DNA of 64,000 bases, taken from positions 806,001 through 870,000 of the forward strand of contig NZ_AP014936.1 in NCBI RefSeq assembly GCF_002355415.1, in the 5' to 3' direction. Below the pieces are notes generated by a model that was given only the letters and a program-made list of their open reading frames with translations, did not search any database and was not told the origin of the DNA. Within the stretch, counting starts at the first letter, position 1, and the number at the start of each line of letters is the position of its first letter. This document shows, piece by piece, positions 1 through 8,194 of the stretch. Origin of the DNA: Sulfurifustis variabilis. Lineage in GTDB: Bacteria > Pseudomonadota > Gammaproteobacteria > Acidiferrobacterales > Sulfurifustaceae. Made by a program: the position numbers and the translations under genes.

Positions 1-2
1 GG

Positions 3-668
3 CAGCGCCTGTTCGCGCGCGTCTGGGGACGCGAGGGCCGCCGCCCGCTCGATCTGCCGCTGCCGTCGCCGCCCGTTCACCCGGACGGCATGTACGGACG
101 GGTCGAGGTGTCGCAGACATCCGTGCGCCAGGAGATCACGCGCTCGCTGCTCAAGCGCATCGGCGCGGCGGAGCACCGCGTGTGGATCTCGACGGCGTAC
201 TTCATACCTTCGTGGCGGATCCGCCGCGCGCTGCGCCGGGCCGCCCGGCGCGGCGTGGACGTGCGCGTCGTGGTGCCCGGCCCGTGCACCGACCATCCCG
301 CGGTGCGCCACGCGGGGCGGCGCTTCTACGGCCGGCTGCTGCTCGCGGGCGTACGCATCCTCGAGTACCAGCCCCGCTTCCTGCACAGCAAGGTGGCGCT
401 GTGCGATCAATGGGCCTCCATCGGCTCGAGCAACTTCGATCGCTGGAACCTGCGCTGGAACCTCGAAGCGAACCAGGCGGTCGACGACCCGCGCTTCGCC
501 GCGGCGGTCGCGCGCATGCTCGAGGGCGACTTCGCGGCGGCGCGCGAGTGGGGATACAGGGACTGGAGCCGCCGGCCGCTGCTGGCCCGGCTGCGCGAGT
601 ACCTTTGGGGCAAGGTGGACCTCTGGCTCAACACGCTCGACCGCAAGCGGGCGCCGCGCGACGGATGA
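3..668 (+). CDS. Phospholipase D-like / cardiolipin synthase-like protein, C-terminal part
   Basis: The gene begins before the window. The open frame runs from base 3 to a TGA at 668 and gives about 221 residues of the C-terminal half. It carries a complete second HKD motif of the phospholipase D superfamily: HSK, then D four residues later, then GSSN. That motif is the catalytic half-site of cardiolipin synthases of the ClsA/ClsB type and related phosphatidyltransferases. The stretch before it (VWISTAYFIPSWRIRRAL, then RGVDVRVVVPG) matches the usual strand-helix run of the second PLD repeat. The likely role is condensation of phospholipids to cardiolipin at the inner membrane, but the first HKD motif is outside the window, so the exact substrate is inferred. 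The C-terminal tail is rich in Arg and Trp. An internal ATG at 90 is unlikely to be the true start because the frame is open and protein-like upstream of it. Confidence 0.8.
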   Translation, partial: QRLFARVWGREGRRPLDLPLPSPPVHPDGMYGRVEVSQTSVRQEITRSLLKRIGAAEHRVWISTAYFIPSWRIRRALRRAARRGVDVRVVVPGPCTDHPAVRHAGRRFYGRLLLAGVRILEYQPRFLHSKVALCDQWASIGSSNFDRWNLRWNLEANQAVDDPRFAAAVARMLEGDFAAAREWGYRDWSRRPLLARLREYLWGKVDLWLNTLDRKRAPRDG

Positions 669-943
669 CCGCGCGGGAGGCGTGCCCGTGCCGCGGATCG
701 AGGGAAACAATCGGGTTCCGCGCACCCGGGTGGTGCGCCCCGTGCCCGCGGAAGGCCGTCCGGGTGCAGGGCCGGCGGCCGGACGCCGGCGCTCCCGCCC
801 TTGGACGCGCGAAGCGTCGTGCGATCGGCGCGGCGGCGCTCGTGCCGCGAAGTGGCATGTCGATTGCTCGGTTCCGGTCGGAGCGCATCGACGGCGGTCG
901 TCGGTCGCCTGATTGAGCACGAACGTTCGAGCATGACGGGGAC

Positions 944-2533
944 ATGAGCGTCGCGCACGCCACGCACGGAATCGTCGTCGCCCCCCATGCGGAGGCCGCG
1001 GCCGACGGCGCCGGGATCCTCCGCGAGGGCGGCAACGCGATCGAGGCGGCGATCGCGATGGCCGCCTCGCTCTCGGTGCTCTACCCGCACATGACGGGTC
1101 TCGGCGGCGATGCATTCTGGCTCTGCCGTCCCGCGGAAGGCGGGCTGTTCGGGATCGACGGGAGCGGGGCCGCGGCGCGGCGCGCGGACGCGGCGTACTA
1201 CCGCACGGCCGGGCTCGACGCGGTACCGGTGCGCGGCCCGCTCGCCGCGCTCACCGTCGCCGGCGCCGTGTCGAGCTGGACGCTCGCGCAGGACGAAAGC
1301 CGGCGGCGTTGGGCGGGGCGCATGCCGCTCGCGCGCCTGCTCGCGCCCGCGATCGCGCATGCCGAGCGGGGCGTCGCGCCGAGCGCGAGCCAGTGCGCGG
1401 CGACCGCGCGCAAGCGCGACGAGCTCATCGGCCAGCCGGGTTTCGCCCGGGCGTACCTCGACGACGGCGCTCCGCCGCGCGCCGGCGCGCCGCGCCGCCA
1501 CGCCTCGCTCGCGACCGCGCTCCGGCGGTTGAGCGCCGCCGGGCTGGACGATTTCTATCGCGGCGAGGTCGCCGCGTCGCTCGCCGCGGATCTCGCGCGG
1601 GCGGGAAGCCCGCTCGCGGCCGGCGACCTCCGGCGGCAGCGGGCGACGCGCATGCCGCCGCTGGTGCTGGCGCACGGGGCCGGGACCGTCTATAACCTCG
1701 GCGCGCCGACGCAGGGCATCGCCTCCCTCATGATCCTCGGACTCTACGACCGGCTGCGGCCGCACCCCGACGTCGATTCGGCGGCGTACGTGCATCTCCT
1801 CGTCGAGGCCACCAAGCAGGCGTTTCGCGTGCGCGACCGCTGGGTGCGCGATCCGCGCGATCTCGACGTCGACCTGCGATCGTTCCTCGACGGTTCGGCG
1901 CTCGCCGAACGCGCCGGGCGCATCGATCCAACCCGGGCTTCGCCCTGGCGTCCGGGCGAGACCGGCGACACGACCTGGTTCGGCGCCATCGATCGCGCGG
2001 GGCGGGCGGTCAGCGTCATCCAGAGCCTCTACCACGAGTTCGGCAGCGGCGTGGTGCTGCCGGGCACCGGCATCTGCTGGCAGAACCGCGGGTGCGCGTT
2101 CACGCTCGATGCGGCGAGCGCCCGGTTCCTGCGTCCGCAGCGCAAGCCGTTTCACACGCTCAACCCGGCGATGGCGGAGCTCGCCGACGGCCGGCTGCTC
2201 GTCTACGGCACCATGGGCGGCGACGGCCAGCCGCAGACGCAGGCCGCCGTCTACACGCGCTACGTCACGCACGGGCAGCCGCTCGACGCGGCGATCGCCG
2301 CGCCGCGCTGGGTGATCGGGCGCACGTGGGGGCCGCCTTCGGCGGCGCTCAAGCTCGAATCCCGGTTCCCGCGCGCCGTGGTCGACGGCTTGCGGGCGCG
2401 TGGGCACGAGGTCGATCTCGTCGACGGGTACGACGCCCTGATGGGGCACGCCGGCGCGCTGGTGCGCCACGCCGACGGTGCGCTCGAGGGCGCCTCCGAT
2501 CCGCGCAGCGACGGCGCGGCGGTGGGCGTCTGA
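944..2533 (+). CDS. ggt: Gamma-glutamyltransferase family protein
   Basis: A 529-residue protein of the N-terminal nucleophile hydrolase gamma-glutamyltransferase family. These enzymes hydrolyse or transfer the gamma-glutamyl group of glutathione and related amides. The N-terminal GGNAIEAAIAMAASLSVLYP run and the TGLGGDAFWL segment are family signatures. The autocatalytic cleavage site is seen as T343-T344-W, so Thr343 would become the nucleophile of the small subunit; most enzymes have TTH there, and Trp replaces the His. No signal peptide is visible, so this looks like one of the cytoplasmic GGT-like enzymes rather than the periplasmic glutathione scavenger, and its substrate is uncertain. 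The last base of the stop codon is the first base of the ATG of the next gene (TGATG), which indicates translational coupling to the TauE/SafE exporter. Confidence 0.85.
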   Translation: MSVAHATHGIVVAPHAEAAADGAGILREGGNAIEAAIAMAASLSVLYPHMTGLGGDAFWLCRPAEGGLFGIDGSGAAARRADAAYYRTAGLDAVPVRGPLAALTVAGAVSSWTLAQDESRRRWAGRMPLARLLAPAIAHAERGVAPSASQCAATARKRDELIGQPGFARAYLDDGAPPRAGAPRRHASLATALRRLSAAGLDDFYRGEVAASLAADLARAGSPLAAGDLRRQRATRMPPLVLAHGAGTVYNLGAPTQGIASLMILGLYDRLRPHPDVDSAAYVHLLVEATKQAFRVRDRWVRDPRDLDVDLRSFLDGSALAERAGRIDPTRASPWRPGETGDTTWFGAIDRAGRAVSVIQSLYHEFGSGVVLPGTGICWQNRGCAFTLDAASARFLRPQRKPFHTLNPAMAELADGRLLVYGTMGGDGQPQTQAAVYTRYVTHGQPLDAAIAAPRWVIGRTWGPPSAALKLESRFPRAVVDGLRARGHEVDLVDGYDALMGHAGALVRHADGALEGASDPRSDGAAVGV

Positions 2534-3342
2534 TGGTCGCGAAGCTTCTCGTGTACGCGCCGTTGCTTTTCGCCTGCGGCGCCCTCGCCGGCCTGAGCGC
2601 CGGACTGCTCGGCGTCGGCGGCGGCATCATCGTCGTCCCGTTCCTCTATCACGTCTACACGGCGCTCGGCCTCGGCACCGAGCTCGCCATGCCGCTCGCG
2701 GTCGGCACCTCGCTCGCGACCATCGTGCTCACGTCGGGCGTGGCGGCGCGCGGACACCACCGGCGCGGGACGGTGGACTGGCCGATGGTCCGCGGCTGGC
2801 TGCCGCCCGTGATGCTCGGCGTCGCGCTCGGCGCGGGCTATTCGTTCGTCACCTCCGGCGCATCCCTGAAGACCCTCTTCGGCATGCTGCTCGCGGTCAC
2901 CGCGCTGCACATGTTCGTCGCGACCTTCCGGCCGGTCAGCGTCGGGCGCGAGCTGCCGGGGCGGCGCATGCAGTCGGCCTTGGGCGTGGCGGTCGGCAGC
3001 CTCGCCTCGGTGCTCGGCATCGGCGGAGGAACGCTCATGGTGCCGCTGCTCAATCTGTACCACTACCAGATCCATCGCGCCGTCGCGACGGGCTCGGTCT
3101 TCGGCGTGGTCATCAGCCTTCCGGCGACGTTCGCGTACGTCGCCGGAGGCTGGGGCGAGACGGCGCTGCCGGCCGGCAGCACGGGCTACGTCGACTGGAT
3201 CGCCTTCGCGCTGCTCGTGCCCGCCTCGATCCTGTTCGTGCCGCTCGGCGTGCGGCTCGCCTACCGGCTCGACGTGACGCTGCTGAAGCGCGTGTTCGCG
3301 CTGTTCCTCATTGCGGTCGGGCTCGAGATGGCGCTCGGCTGA
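2533..3342 (+). CDS. TauE/SafE family membrane exporter (putative sulfite/sulfonate-related anion exporter)
   Basis: A 269-residue polytopic membrane protein with about 7-8 hydrophobic segments. It has the two glycine-rich half-repeats typical of TauE/SafE (DUF81): GLLGVGGGIIVVPFL near the N-terminus and LGIGGGTLMVPLL in the second half. Family members export sulfite, sulfoacetate or other small organic anions. The gene overlaps the preceding gamma-glutamyltransferase by one base (TGATG), so the two are co-translated. The 3' end overlaps the 3' end of the opposite-strand M1 peptidase gene by about 82 bases. Sulfite export would fit the Xsc pathway at 10-15 kb in this window, but the gene lies outside that operon, so the link is an inference. 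The substrate cannot be told from sequence. Confidence 0.85.
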   Translation: MVAKLLVYAPLLFACGALAGLSAGLLGVGGGIIVVPFLYHVYTALGLGTELAMPLAVGTSLATIVLTSGVAARGHHRRGTVDWPMVRGWLPPVMLGVALGAGYSFVTSGASLKTLFGMLLAVTALHMFVATFRPVSVGRELPGRRMQSALGVAVGSLASVLGIGGGTLMVPLLNLYHYQIHRAVATGSVFGVVISLPATFAYVAGGWGETALPAGSTGYVDWIAFALLVPASILFVPLGVRLAYRLDVTLLKRVFALFLIAVGLEMALG

Positions 3343-5462
3343 GCCTTCGGCGCGGCCAGCGGGCTCCGCGGCTCGAGCTCGAGCTGCGCGCGCTCCGGCG
3401 AAAGCGCGACCTGCAGCGGCGATTCCGCGACGGGCCATTCGCCCTTGAGCACGTTCGCGGCCTCCGGACCCTCGAAGACCAGGTAGCCGTAGCGCGAGTA
3501 GTGCGGCAGCTTGCGCGCGAGCGCGGGAACGCTCGCGGCGTTCGGCGCGCCGAGCCAGGCGACCGCGTTGCGGCCGCCGGCCGCGAGCGCCACGCTGCGG
3601 GCGGCGCGGGCGTAACGCCGGCCGTCCACCCGCACGCCGTCCGCATCCACCTCGACGCCCCGGTCCGCGAGCCGGCGCGCGACCTCCGGGCGGAACCGGT
3701 TCTCCCAGCCGAGCAGCCACACGGCGCGGTCGTCCGGCAGCGCCGCGATCTCCGTGTCCTCGACGATCGCGAAACCCGCCGGCCTCGCCCAGCTCTCCGC
3801 CAGCGCGTAGTACGCCCGACGCACCGCGGCCGGCGCTGCGCCGGGCAGCACGATGAGCCCGCGCTCCGCCCCGTAGACCCGACCGAGGGAGGGCGGAAGC
3901 TCCGCGGGATCGAGCCGGCGAAAGAGATCGAAGCGCGGATCGACCGCGAGCAGCAGCGGGCGCTCGGCAAAGCGCAAATCGAAGCGCAATCGCCGGCCCG
4001 GCATGTGAAGCACGGTCTCGTGCGCCGGCGCGCGTCCGGCGAGCTGCACCGCGATCGGGACGCGGAGCCGGTAGGGGCGGCCGGGCTGACGCTGGGTCAT
4101 CCGGCCGCGCACGCGGAACTCTTCGCCGTCGTGCGTGACGCGGACGTCGGCGAGCTCGAGCGCCGGCGCGCCCGTCCGGTCCACCCACTGCGCGAGCTCC
4201 GCCTCCAGCCGGCGGCCCGACGCCGCCTCGAACGCGCGGCGGATGTCGTCGAAGCCCGCGACCGTGAAGCGATGCCGCTCGTAGAAGCGGCGGAGGCCGG
4301 CGAGGAAGGTCTCGTCGCCGAGACGGAGCCGCAGCGCGTGAAACAGCATCACGCTCTTTCCGTAGCCGACGGCCTGGCTCGCTTCTCCGTGGCGCGCGCG
4401 GAACTCGCGCAGCGGGAAGTCGCGCGCGCCCGTGACGTAATCGGCGTACTTCTGCAGCAGGCCCCGTCGGTATGCCGCGCCGCGCCCGTCGCGTTCGGCC
4501 AGGAGGTGATCCGCGAGATAGGTCGTGAGCCCCTCGGCCCAGTTGCCGCTCGCGTAGTCGAGGTAGACGCCGTTGCCCCACCAGTTGTGCAGCACCTCGT
4601 GGGGATACGACGTATCGATGATGAAGGGCAGGCGCAGGACGCGGGGCCCGAGCAGCGTGAAGGACGGCATGCCGAGCCCGGTCTCCCACGCGTTCTCGAT
4701 GAGCGCGAACTTCGCGTACGGGTAGGGCCCGATCAGGCGGCTGTAGAGATCGAGGTAGCGCGCCGTCGCCGCCAGGTAGCGCCGCGCCAGCGCTTCGTCG
4801 GGCTCGCGCAGGTAGACCTGCGCCTCCCCGTGCGGGGTCGCTTCCTTATATAGATGAAAGCGCGCGCCGACCAGGTAGATGTCGTCCTGCGGGTGTTGCT
4901 CCTCCCAGGTGACGCCGCCCGGTTCCCGCGTCGCGCGGCCCTGGCTCACGACGTGCCAGGCGGACGGGTGCCGGACCGCCAGGGTGAACCGAAGCAGCTC
5001 GTCGCCGAAGCGCGCGAACCAGTGGCTGCCGGAGTCGAGGTACACCATCTCGGGCGAGACGATACCCGCCGGCATCGCGCGAAGATCCACGGGGGCCGGC
5101 AGGCGCCCCGCGTAGACGAGCGTCAGCCGCGTCCGGTCGGGCGGAAGCTCGACCGTATAGCGCTTGAGCGATCGCGGCCCGCCGTCCACCGGCGATCCGT
5201 GCAGGCGCGCTCCCGGTTCCTCGGCGCGCGGCTCGAAGGCGCCGTCGAGCAGGAACGAGAGCGGCCGCGGAAAGCCGGCCGGAAGGGTGATCTCGTCGCG
5301 CACCGCGAGGTGCCCGCGCTCCGGCGAAAGGGCGACCGTGAGCGCGTGCCGCACCACGGGCGGGGTTTCCGCCGACGCCGCGCCGGCCGCGCACAGGAGC
5401 GCGCAGAGGGCAATGGCACGCACGCGCCGGGGTAGGGCGCCTGCGCCGGCCTGCGCTACCAT
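3261..5462 (-). CDS. Secreted M1-family zinc metallopeptidase
   Basis: A protein of about 733 residues with an N-terminal signal peptide (hydrophobic core AIALCALLCAAGAASA). The zinc site is explicit: HEVLHNWWGN followed by the glutamate in NWAEGLTTYLA 18 residues on, which is the HExxH-(x18)-E pattern of M1 aminopeptidases. The usual GxMEN exopeptidase motif is not present; at that place the protein has ENAWETGLGMPSF, so it belongs to an atypical M1 branch. It is probably periplasmic. The start is uncertain. ATG at 5462 is taken here; ATG at 5471 and GTG at 5423 are alternatives, and none has a clear ribosome site. The ATG at 5462 overlaps the ATG of the divergent ChaN gene. The C-terminal 27 codons overlap the end of the convergent tauE-like gene. 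Confidence 0.85.
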   Translation of the reverse strand: MVAQAGAGALPRRVRAIALCALLCAAGAASAETPPVVRHALTVALSPERGHLAVRDEITLPAGFPRPLSFLLDGAFEPRAEEPGARLHGSPVDGGPRSLKRYTVELPPDRTRLTLVYAGRLPAPVDLRAMPAGIVSPEMVYLDSGSHWFARFGDELLRFTLAVRHPSAWHVVSQGRATREPGGVTWEEQHPQDDIYLVGARFHLYKEATPHGEAQVYLREPDEALARRYLAATARYLDLYSRLIGPYPYAKFALIENAWETGLGMPSFTLLGPRVLRLPFIIDTSYPHEVLHNWWGNGVYLDYASGNWAEGLTTYLADHLLAERDGRGAAYRRGLLQKYADYVTGARDFPLREFRARHGEASQAVGYGKSVMLFHALRLRLGDETFLAGLRRFYERHRFTVAGFDDIRRAFEAASGRRLEAELAQWVDRTGAPALELADVRVTHDGEEFRVRGRMTQRQPGRPYRLRVPIAVQLAGRAPAHETVLHMPGRRLRFDLRFAERPLLLAVDPRFDLFRRLDPAELPPSLGRVYGAERGLIVLPGAAPAAVRRAYYALAESWARPAGFAIVEDTEIAALPDDRAVWLLGWENRFRPEVARRLADRGVEVDADGVRVDGRRYARAARSVALAAGGRNAVAWLGAPNAASVPALARKLPHYSRYGYLVFEGPEAANVLKGEWPVAESPLQVALSPERAQLELEPRSPLAAPKAQPSAISSPTAMRNSANTRFSSVTSSR

Positions 5463-6615
5463 GGCTCGCATGCGCTTCGGCAGAACTCTTCTGGTGCTCG
5501 GGGTCACGGCCCTGCTCTCGGCTCCGGTCGCCTTCGTCCTCGGGGAAACGAGCGCGGCGGCGACGCGCGTGGTGAAGCTCCAGGACCTGCCGGCGCTCGA
5601 GAGCATCCTCGGCCAGCTTGCCGGCAAACGCGTGGTGTACGTCGGCGAGTCGCACGACCGCTACGATCACCACCTGAACCAGCTCGCGGTGATCGAGCGC
5701 ATGCACGCCGCGTCGCCCGACCTCGCCATCGGCGTCGAGTTCTTTCAGCAGCCCTTCCAGCCGCATCTCGACGCGTACATCCGCCGCGAGATCGACACGA
5801 CCGAGATGCTCGCGCGCACCGAGTACTTTCGCCGCTGGCAGTTCGACTTCCGTCTCTACGCGCCCATTCTCGCCTATGCGCGCAGCCACGGCATCCCCGT
5901 GATCGCCCTCAACGTGCCGACGGAGCTGACGTCCAAGGTGGGGCAGAACGGGCTGGAGAGCCTCACCGCCGAGGAGCGCGCCTCGCTTCCGAAGAACATC
6001 GACCGCTCGGACGCCGATTATCGCGCGCGCCTCGAAAGGATATTCCGCCAGCATGCCGGCTCCGAGAAGCGGGACTTCGACCGGTTCGTCGACGTCCAGC
6101 TCCTGTGGGACGAAGGCATGGCCGCGCGCGCGGCGGAGTATCTGCGCGCGAACCCGTCGCGCCGGATGGTGGTGCTCGCCGGCACCGGCCACCTCGCCTA
6201 CGGCGCAGGCATACCCAGCCGGCTCGGGCGCCGCGTGCCGGTGACGAGCGCCATCGTGCTGCAGGGCGGCGGCATCGAGCTTTCGCCGGACATCGCCGAT
6301 TTCGTGCTGCTCTCCGAGGAACGGAGGCTGCCGCCCGCGGGCACGCTCGGCGTCGTCCTCGAACCCGTGGACGGCGTGCACATCGCGGGGTTCGCGGAGG
6401 AGAGCGCCGCGCAGACCGCGGGGCTTCGCCGCCACGATCAGATCGTGGCCGTCGACGGCCGGCCGGTGGGGAGCGTCGCCGACGTCAAGGCGCTCCTCTG
6501 GGACAAGTCGCCCGGCGAACGCGTGAAGGTGACCGTGAGCCGCGGGTTCTTCGATCCGAGCGAGCAGCAGTTCGAGGTCGAGCTGCGCGCGCACCAGAAA
6601 GCCGGTGACAAGTGA
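5461..6615 (+). CDS. ChaN-family haem/iron-regulated protein fused to a C-terminal PDZ domain
   Basis: A 384-residue exported protein. The N-terminus has a hydrophobic signal segment (TLLVLGVTALLSAPVAFVLG). The central part is the ChaN/Cofac_haem_bdg fold: KRVVYVGESHDRYDHHLNQL, GVEFFQQPFQPHLD, and MVVLAGTGHLAYGAGIP. Family members bind haem at the outer membrane or periplasm. The last 90 or so residues form a PDZ domain (GTLGVVLEPVDGVHIAGF, then AGLRRHDQIVAVDGRPV), which is not part of classical ChaN. No lipobox cysteine is seen. ATG at 5461 or 5470 could be used; neither has a clear ribosome site. The TGA stop at 6613-6615 lies inside the left arm of heptad hairpin A. The protoporphyrinogen oxidase gene follows 86 bases later in the same direction, so a haem-related pairing is plausible. 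Confidence 0.8.
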   Translation: MARMRFGRTLLVLGVTALLSAPVAFVLGETSAAATRVVKLQDLPALESILGQLAGKRVVYVGESHDRYDHHLNQLAVIERMHAASPDLAIGVEFFQQPFQPHLDAYIRREIDTTEMLARTEYFRRWQFDFRLYAPILAYARSHGIPVIALNVPTELTSKVGQNGLESLTAEERASLPKNIDRSDADYRARLERIFRQHAGSEKRDFDRFVDVQLLWDEGMAARAAEYLRANPSRRMVVLAGTGHLAYGAGIPSRLGRRVPVTSAIVLQGGGIELSPDIADFVLLSEERRLPPAGTLGVVLEPVDGVHIAGFAEESAAQTAGLRRHDQIVAVDGRPVGSVADVKALLWDKSPGERVKVTVSRGFFDPSEQQFEVELRAHQKAGDK

Positions 6616-6693
6616 TAAGTGCACAATGACGAGTTGCGGGGCGCGCCGTGCGCGCTCGTCAACTCATCACTTGTCACTCGGCACTTATCGCTG
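6604..6693 (+). repeat. Heptad-built intergenic inverted repeat, copy A
   Basis: The left arm (6604-6635) reads as successive 7-base units GGTGACA, AGTGATA, AGTGCAC, AATGACG, AGTT. The right arm (6662-6693) reads ACTCATC, ACTTGTC, ACTCGGC, ACTTATC, GCTG. About 23 of 32 positions pair. Between them is a GC-rich core (6636-6660) that holds a small GCGCGC-type palindrome. The stop codon of the ChaN-like gene lies within the left arm. The right arm ends 8 bases before the ATG of the protoporphyrinogen oxidase gene. It has the same layout as copies B, C and D. Confidence 0.85.
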
Positions 6694-6701
6694 TTTTTAG
6701 G

Positions 6702-8042
6702 ATGCGTGTGCTCGTCGTCGGGGGCGGTATCTCGGGGCTCGCCACCGCCTGGTTCCTTCACCGTCGCGGACGGTCGGTCGTCGTGCTCGAAGCCGGCGCC
6801 GAACCGGGCGGAAGCATCCGGACCGAACGGCGGGACGGATTTCTCGTGGAGGGCGGTCCCAACTCGACGCTCTATCGCGACGGCGCGCTCGCCGAGCTGG
6901 TGCGCGGGCTGGATCTCGAGCGCGAGCTGATCGAGGCGAACGCCGCCGCGAAGCGGCGCTACATCGCCAAGGGAGGGCGGCCGGAGCCGCTCCCGGACGG
7001 CCCCCTCGCCTTGCTTTCGACGGGCGTCTTCACCCCGGCCGGCAAACTGCGCCTGCTGCTCGAGCCGTTTCACGGCCGCGCGGCGGCCGAGGAATCGATC
7101 GCGCAGTTCGTGCAGCGCCGCCTGGGCCGCGAGTTCCTCGACTGGGCGATCGATCCCTTCGTGTCCGGCGTCTACGCCGGCGACCCGGCGAGGCTGTCCG
7201 TGCGCGCGGCGACGCCGAAGATCTATGCGCTCGAGGCGGAGTACGGCTCCCTGTTTCTGGGCGCGGCGGCGCGGATGCTGCGGGGCCGACCGAGCGGCCC
7301 GCAGCCGACGGGGCGCCTGATTTCATTCCGGACCGGCATGCAGACGCTGCCGCGGGCGGTCGCGCGGGCTCTCGGCGACCGCTTCCGCGCGGGCCAGGCG
7401 GTCGAGGCGATCGAGCGCACGCCGACAGGCTGGGCGGTCCGTACGCCCGCGGGCACCGACGAAGCGGAACGACTCGTGCTGGCGGTGCCCGCCTACCGCG
7501 CGGCCGAGCTGCTGGCGCCGATCGATCGAGCGCTCGGCGAAGCGCTGGAGGGCATCCGCTATCCGCCGGTCGCCTCGGTCGCGTTGGGGTTCGAGCGCGC
7601 GCAGGTCGCCCATCCGCTCGACGGATTCGGGATGCTCGTTCCCGGACGGCTTGGCCGCGAGACGCTCGGCGTGCTTTTCTCGTCGACGCTCTTCCCCGAG
7701 CGGGCGCCGCCGGGGCGGGTGCTCCTCACCGCCTTCGTCGGCGGCGCCCGGCACGAGACGGCGGGCACGCTCCCGGAGGCGGCGCTCGTCGAGCGCGTGC
7801 TCGCCGATCTCGGCCCGCTCCTCGGCATCCGCGATGCACCGGTGTTCCGGCACCTGACATGCTGGCCTCGGGCGATCCCGCAGTACGAGCTCGGGCATCT
7901 CGGGCGGCTGGCGCGCATCGATCGAGCGCTCGACCGCCTCCCCGGGCTGCACCTTCGGGCGAACTGGCGGGACGGCATATCCCTCGTCGACTGTGTGGCG
8001 AACGCGCGCGCGCTCGCCGACGCGCTCGCGGCTCCCGCCTGA
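6702..8042 (+). CDS. hemG: Protoporphyrinogen oxidase (FAD-dependent, HemY/HemG class)
   Basis: A 446-residue flavoprotein that oxidises protoporphyrinogen IX to protoporphyrin IX, the penultimate step of haem synthesis. The N-terminus has the FAD dinucleotide-binding motif (VLVVGGGISGLATAWFL) with an acidic residue at the end of the second strand (VVVLEAGAEPGG). The middle carries the family run DWAIDPFVSGVYAGDP, and the C-terminus has the second FAD contact in HLRANWRDGISLVDCV. The length suits the oxygen-dependent class. The start at 6702 is chosen because the protein aligns from MRVLVVGG. There is no convincing ribosome site; the ATG follows the right arm of hairpin A, in a TTAGGATGCG context almost identical to that of the ligase gene at 12040. 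A 15-bp perfect hairpin follows the gene. Confidence 0.92.
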   Translation: MRVLVVGGGISGLATAWFLHRRGRSVVVLEAGAEPGGSIRTERRDGFLVEGGPNSTLYRDGALAELVRGLDLERELIEANAAAKRRYIAKGGRPEPLPDGPLALLSTGVFTPAGKLRLLLEPFHGRAAAEESIAQFVQRRLGREFLDWAIDPFVSGVYAGDPARLSVRAATPKIYALEAEYGSLFLGAAARMLRGRPSGPQPTGRLISFRTGMQTLPRAVARALGDRFRAGQAVEAIERTPTGWAVRTPAGTDEAERLVLAVPAYRAAELLAPIDRALGEALEGIRYPPVASVALGFERAQVAHPLDGFGMLVPGRLGRETLGVLFSSTLFPERAPPGRVLLTAFVGGARHETAGTLPEAALVERVLADLGPLLGIRDAPVFRHLTCWPRAIPQYELGHLGRLARIDRALDRLPGLHLRANWRDGISLVDCVANARALADALAAPA

Positions 8043-8116
8043 TCGGGAGAACGACCGCTCGTCCCGCCGGCTCATCCATCTGCGGGACCCATCCGATAAG
8101 CGCGGCGAACGGCCTT

Positions 8117-8150
8117 CCGACTGCAAACGCCTATCGGCGTTTGCAGTCGG
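8117..8150 (+). terminator. Perfect 15-bp hairpin after hemG
   Basis: A perfect inverted repeat has its left arm at 8117-8131, a four-base loop TATC at 8132-8135 and its right arm at 8136-8150. It lies 74 bases after the hemG stop and 44 bases before the DUF4382 gene. No T-run follows, so it may be an RNA-stabilising or processing hairpin, or a protein-binding palindrome, rather than a standard intrinsic terminator. Confidence 0.5.
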
Positions 8151-8194
8151 TAACATCCGGCACTGTTTCTCAACCAATAAGCGATCAATAAACC

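Noticed and set aside
669-943. A possible small gene at 682-912 between the PLD and GGT genes
   Set aside because: The translation is Arg/Gly/Pro-rich with no start signal; it looks like non-coding high-GC sequence.
407-2470. Long minus-strand open frame of 687 codons across the gamma-glutamyltransferase gene
   Set aside because: It is the Arg/Ala/Pro-rich shadow of a clear plus-strand enzyme in high-GC DNA, with no domain and no ribosome site.
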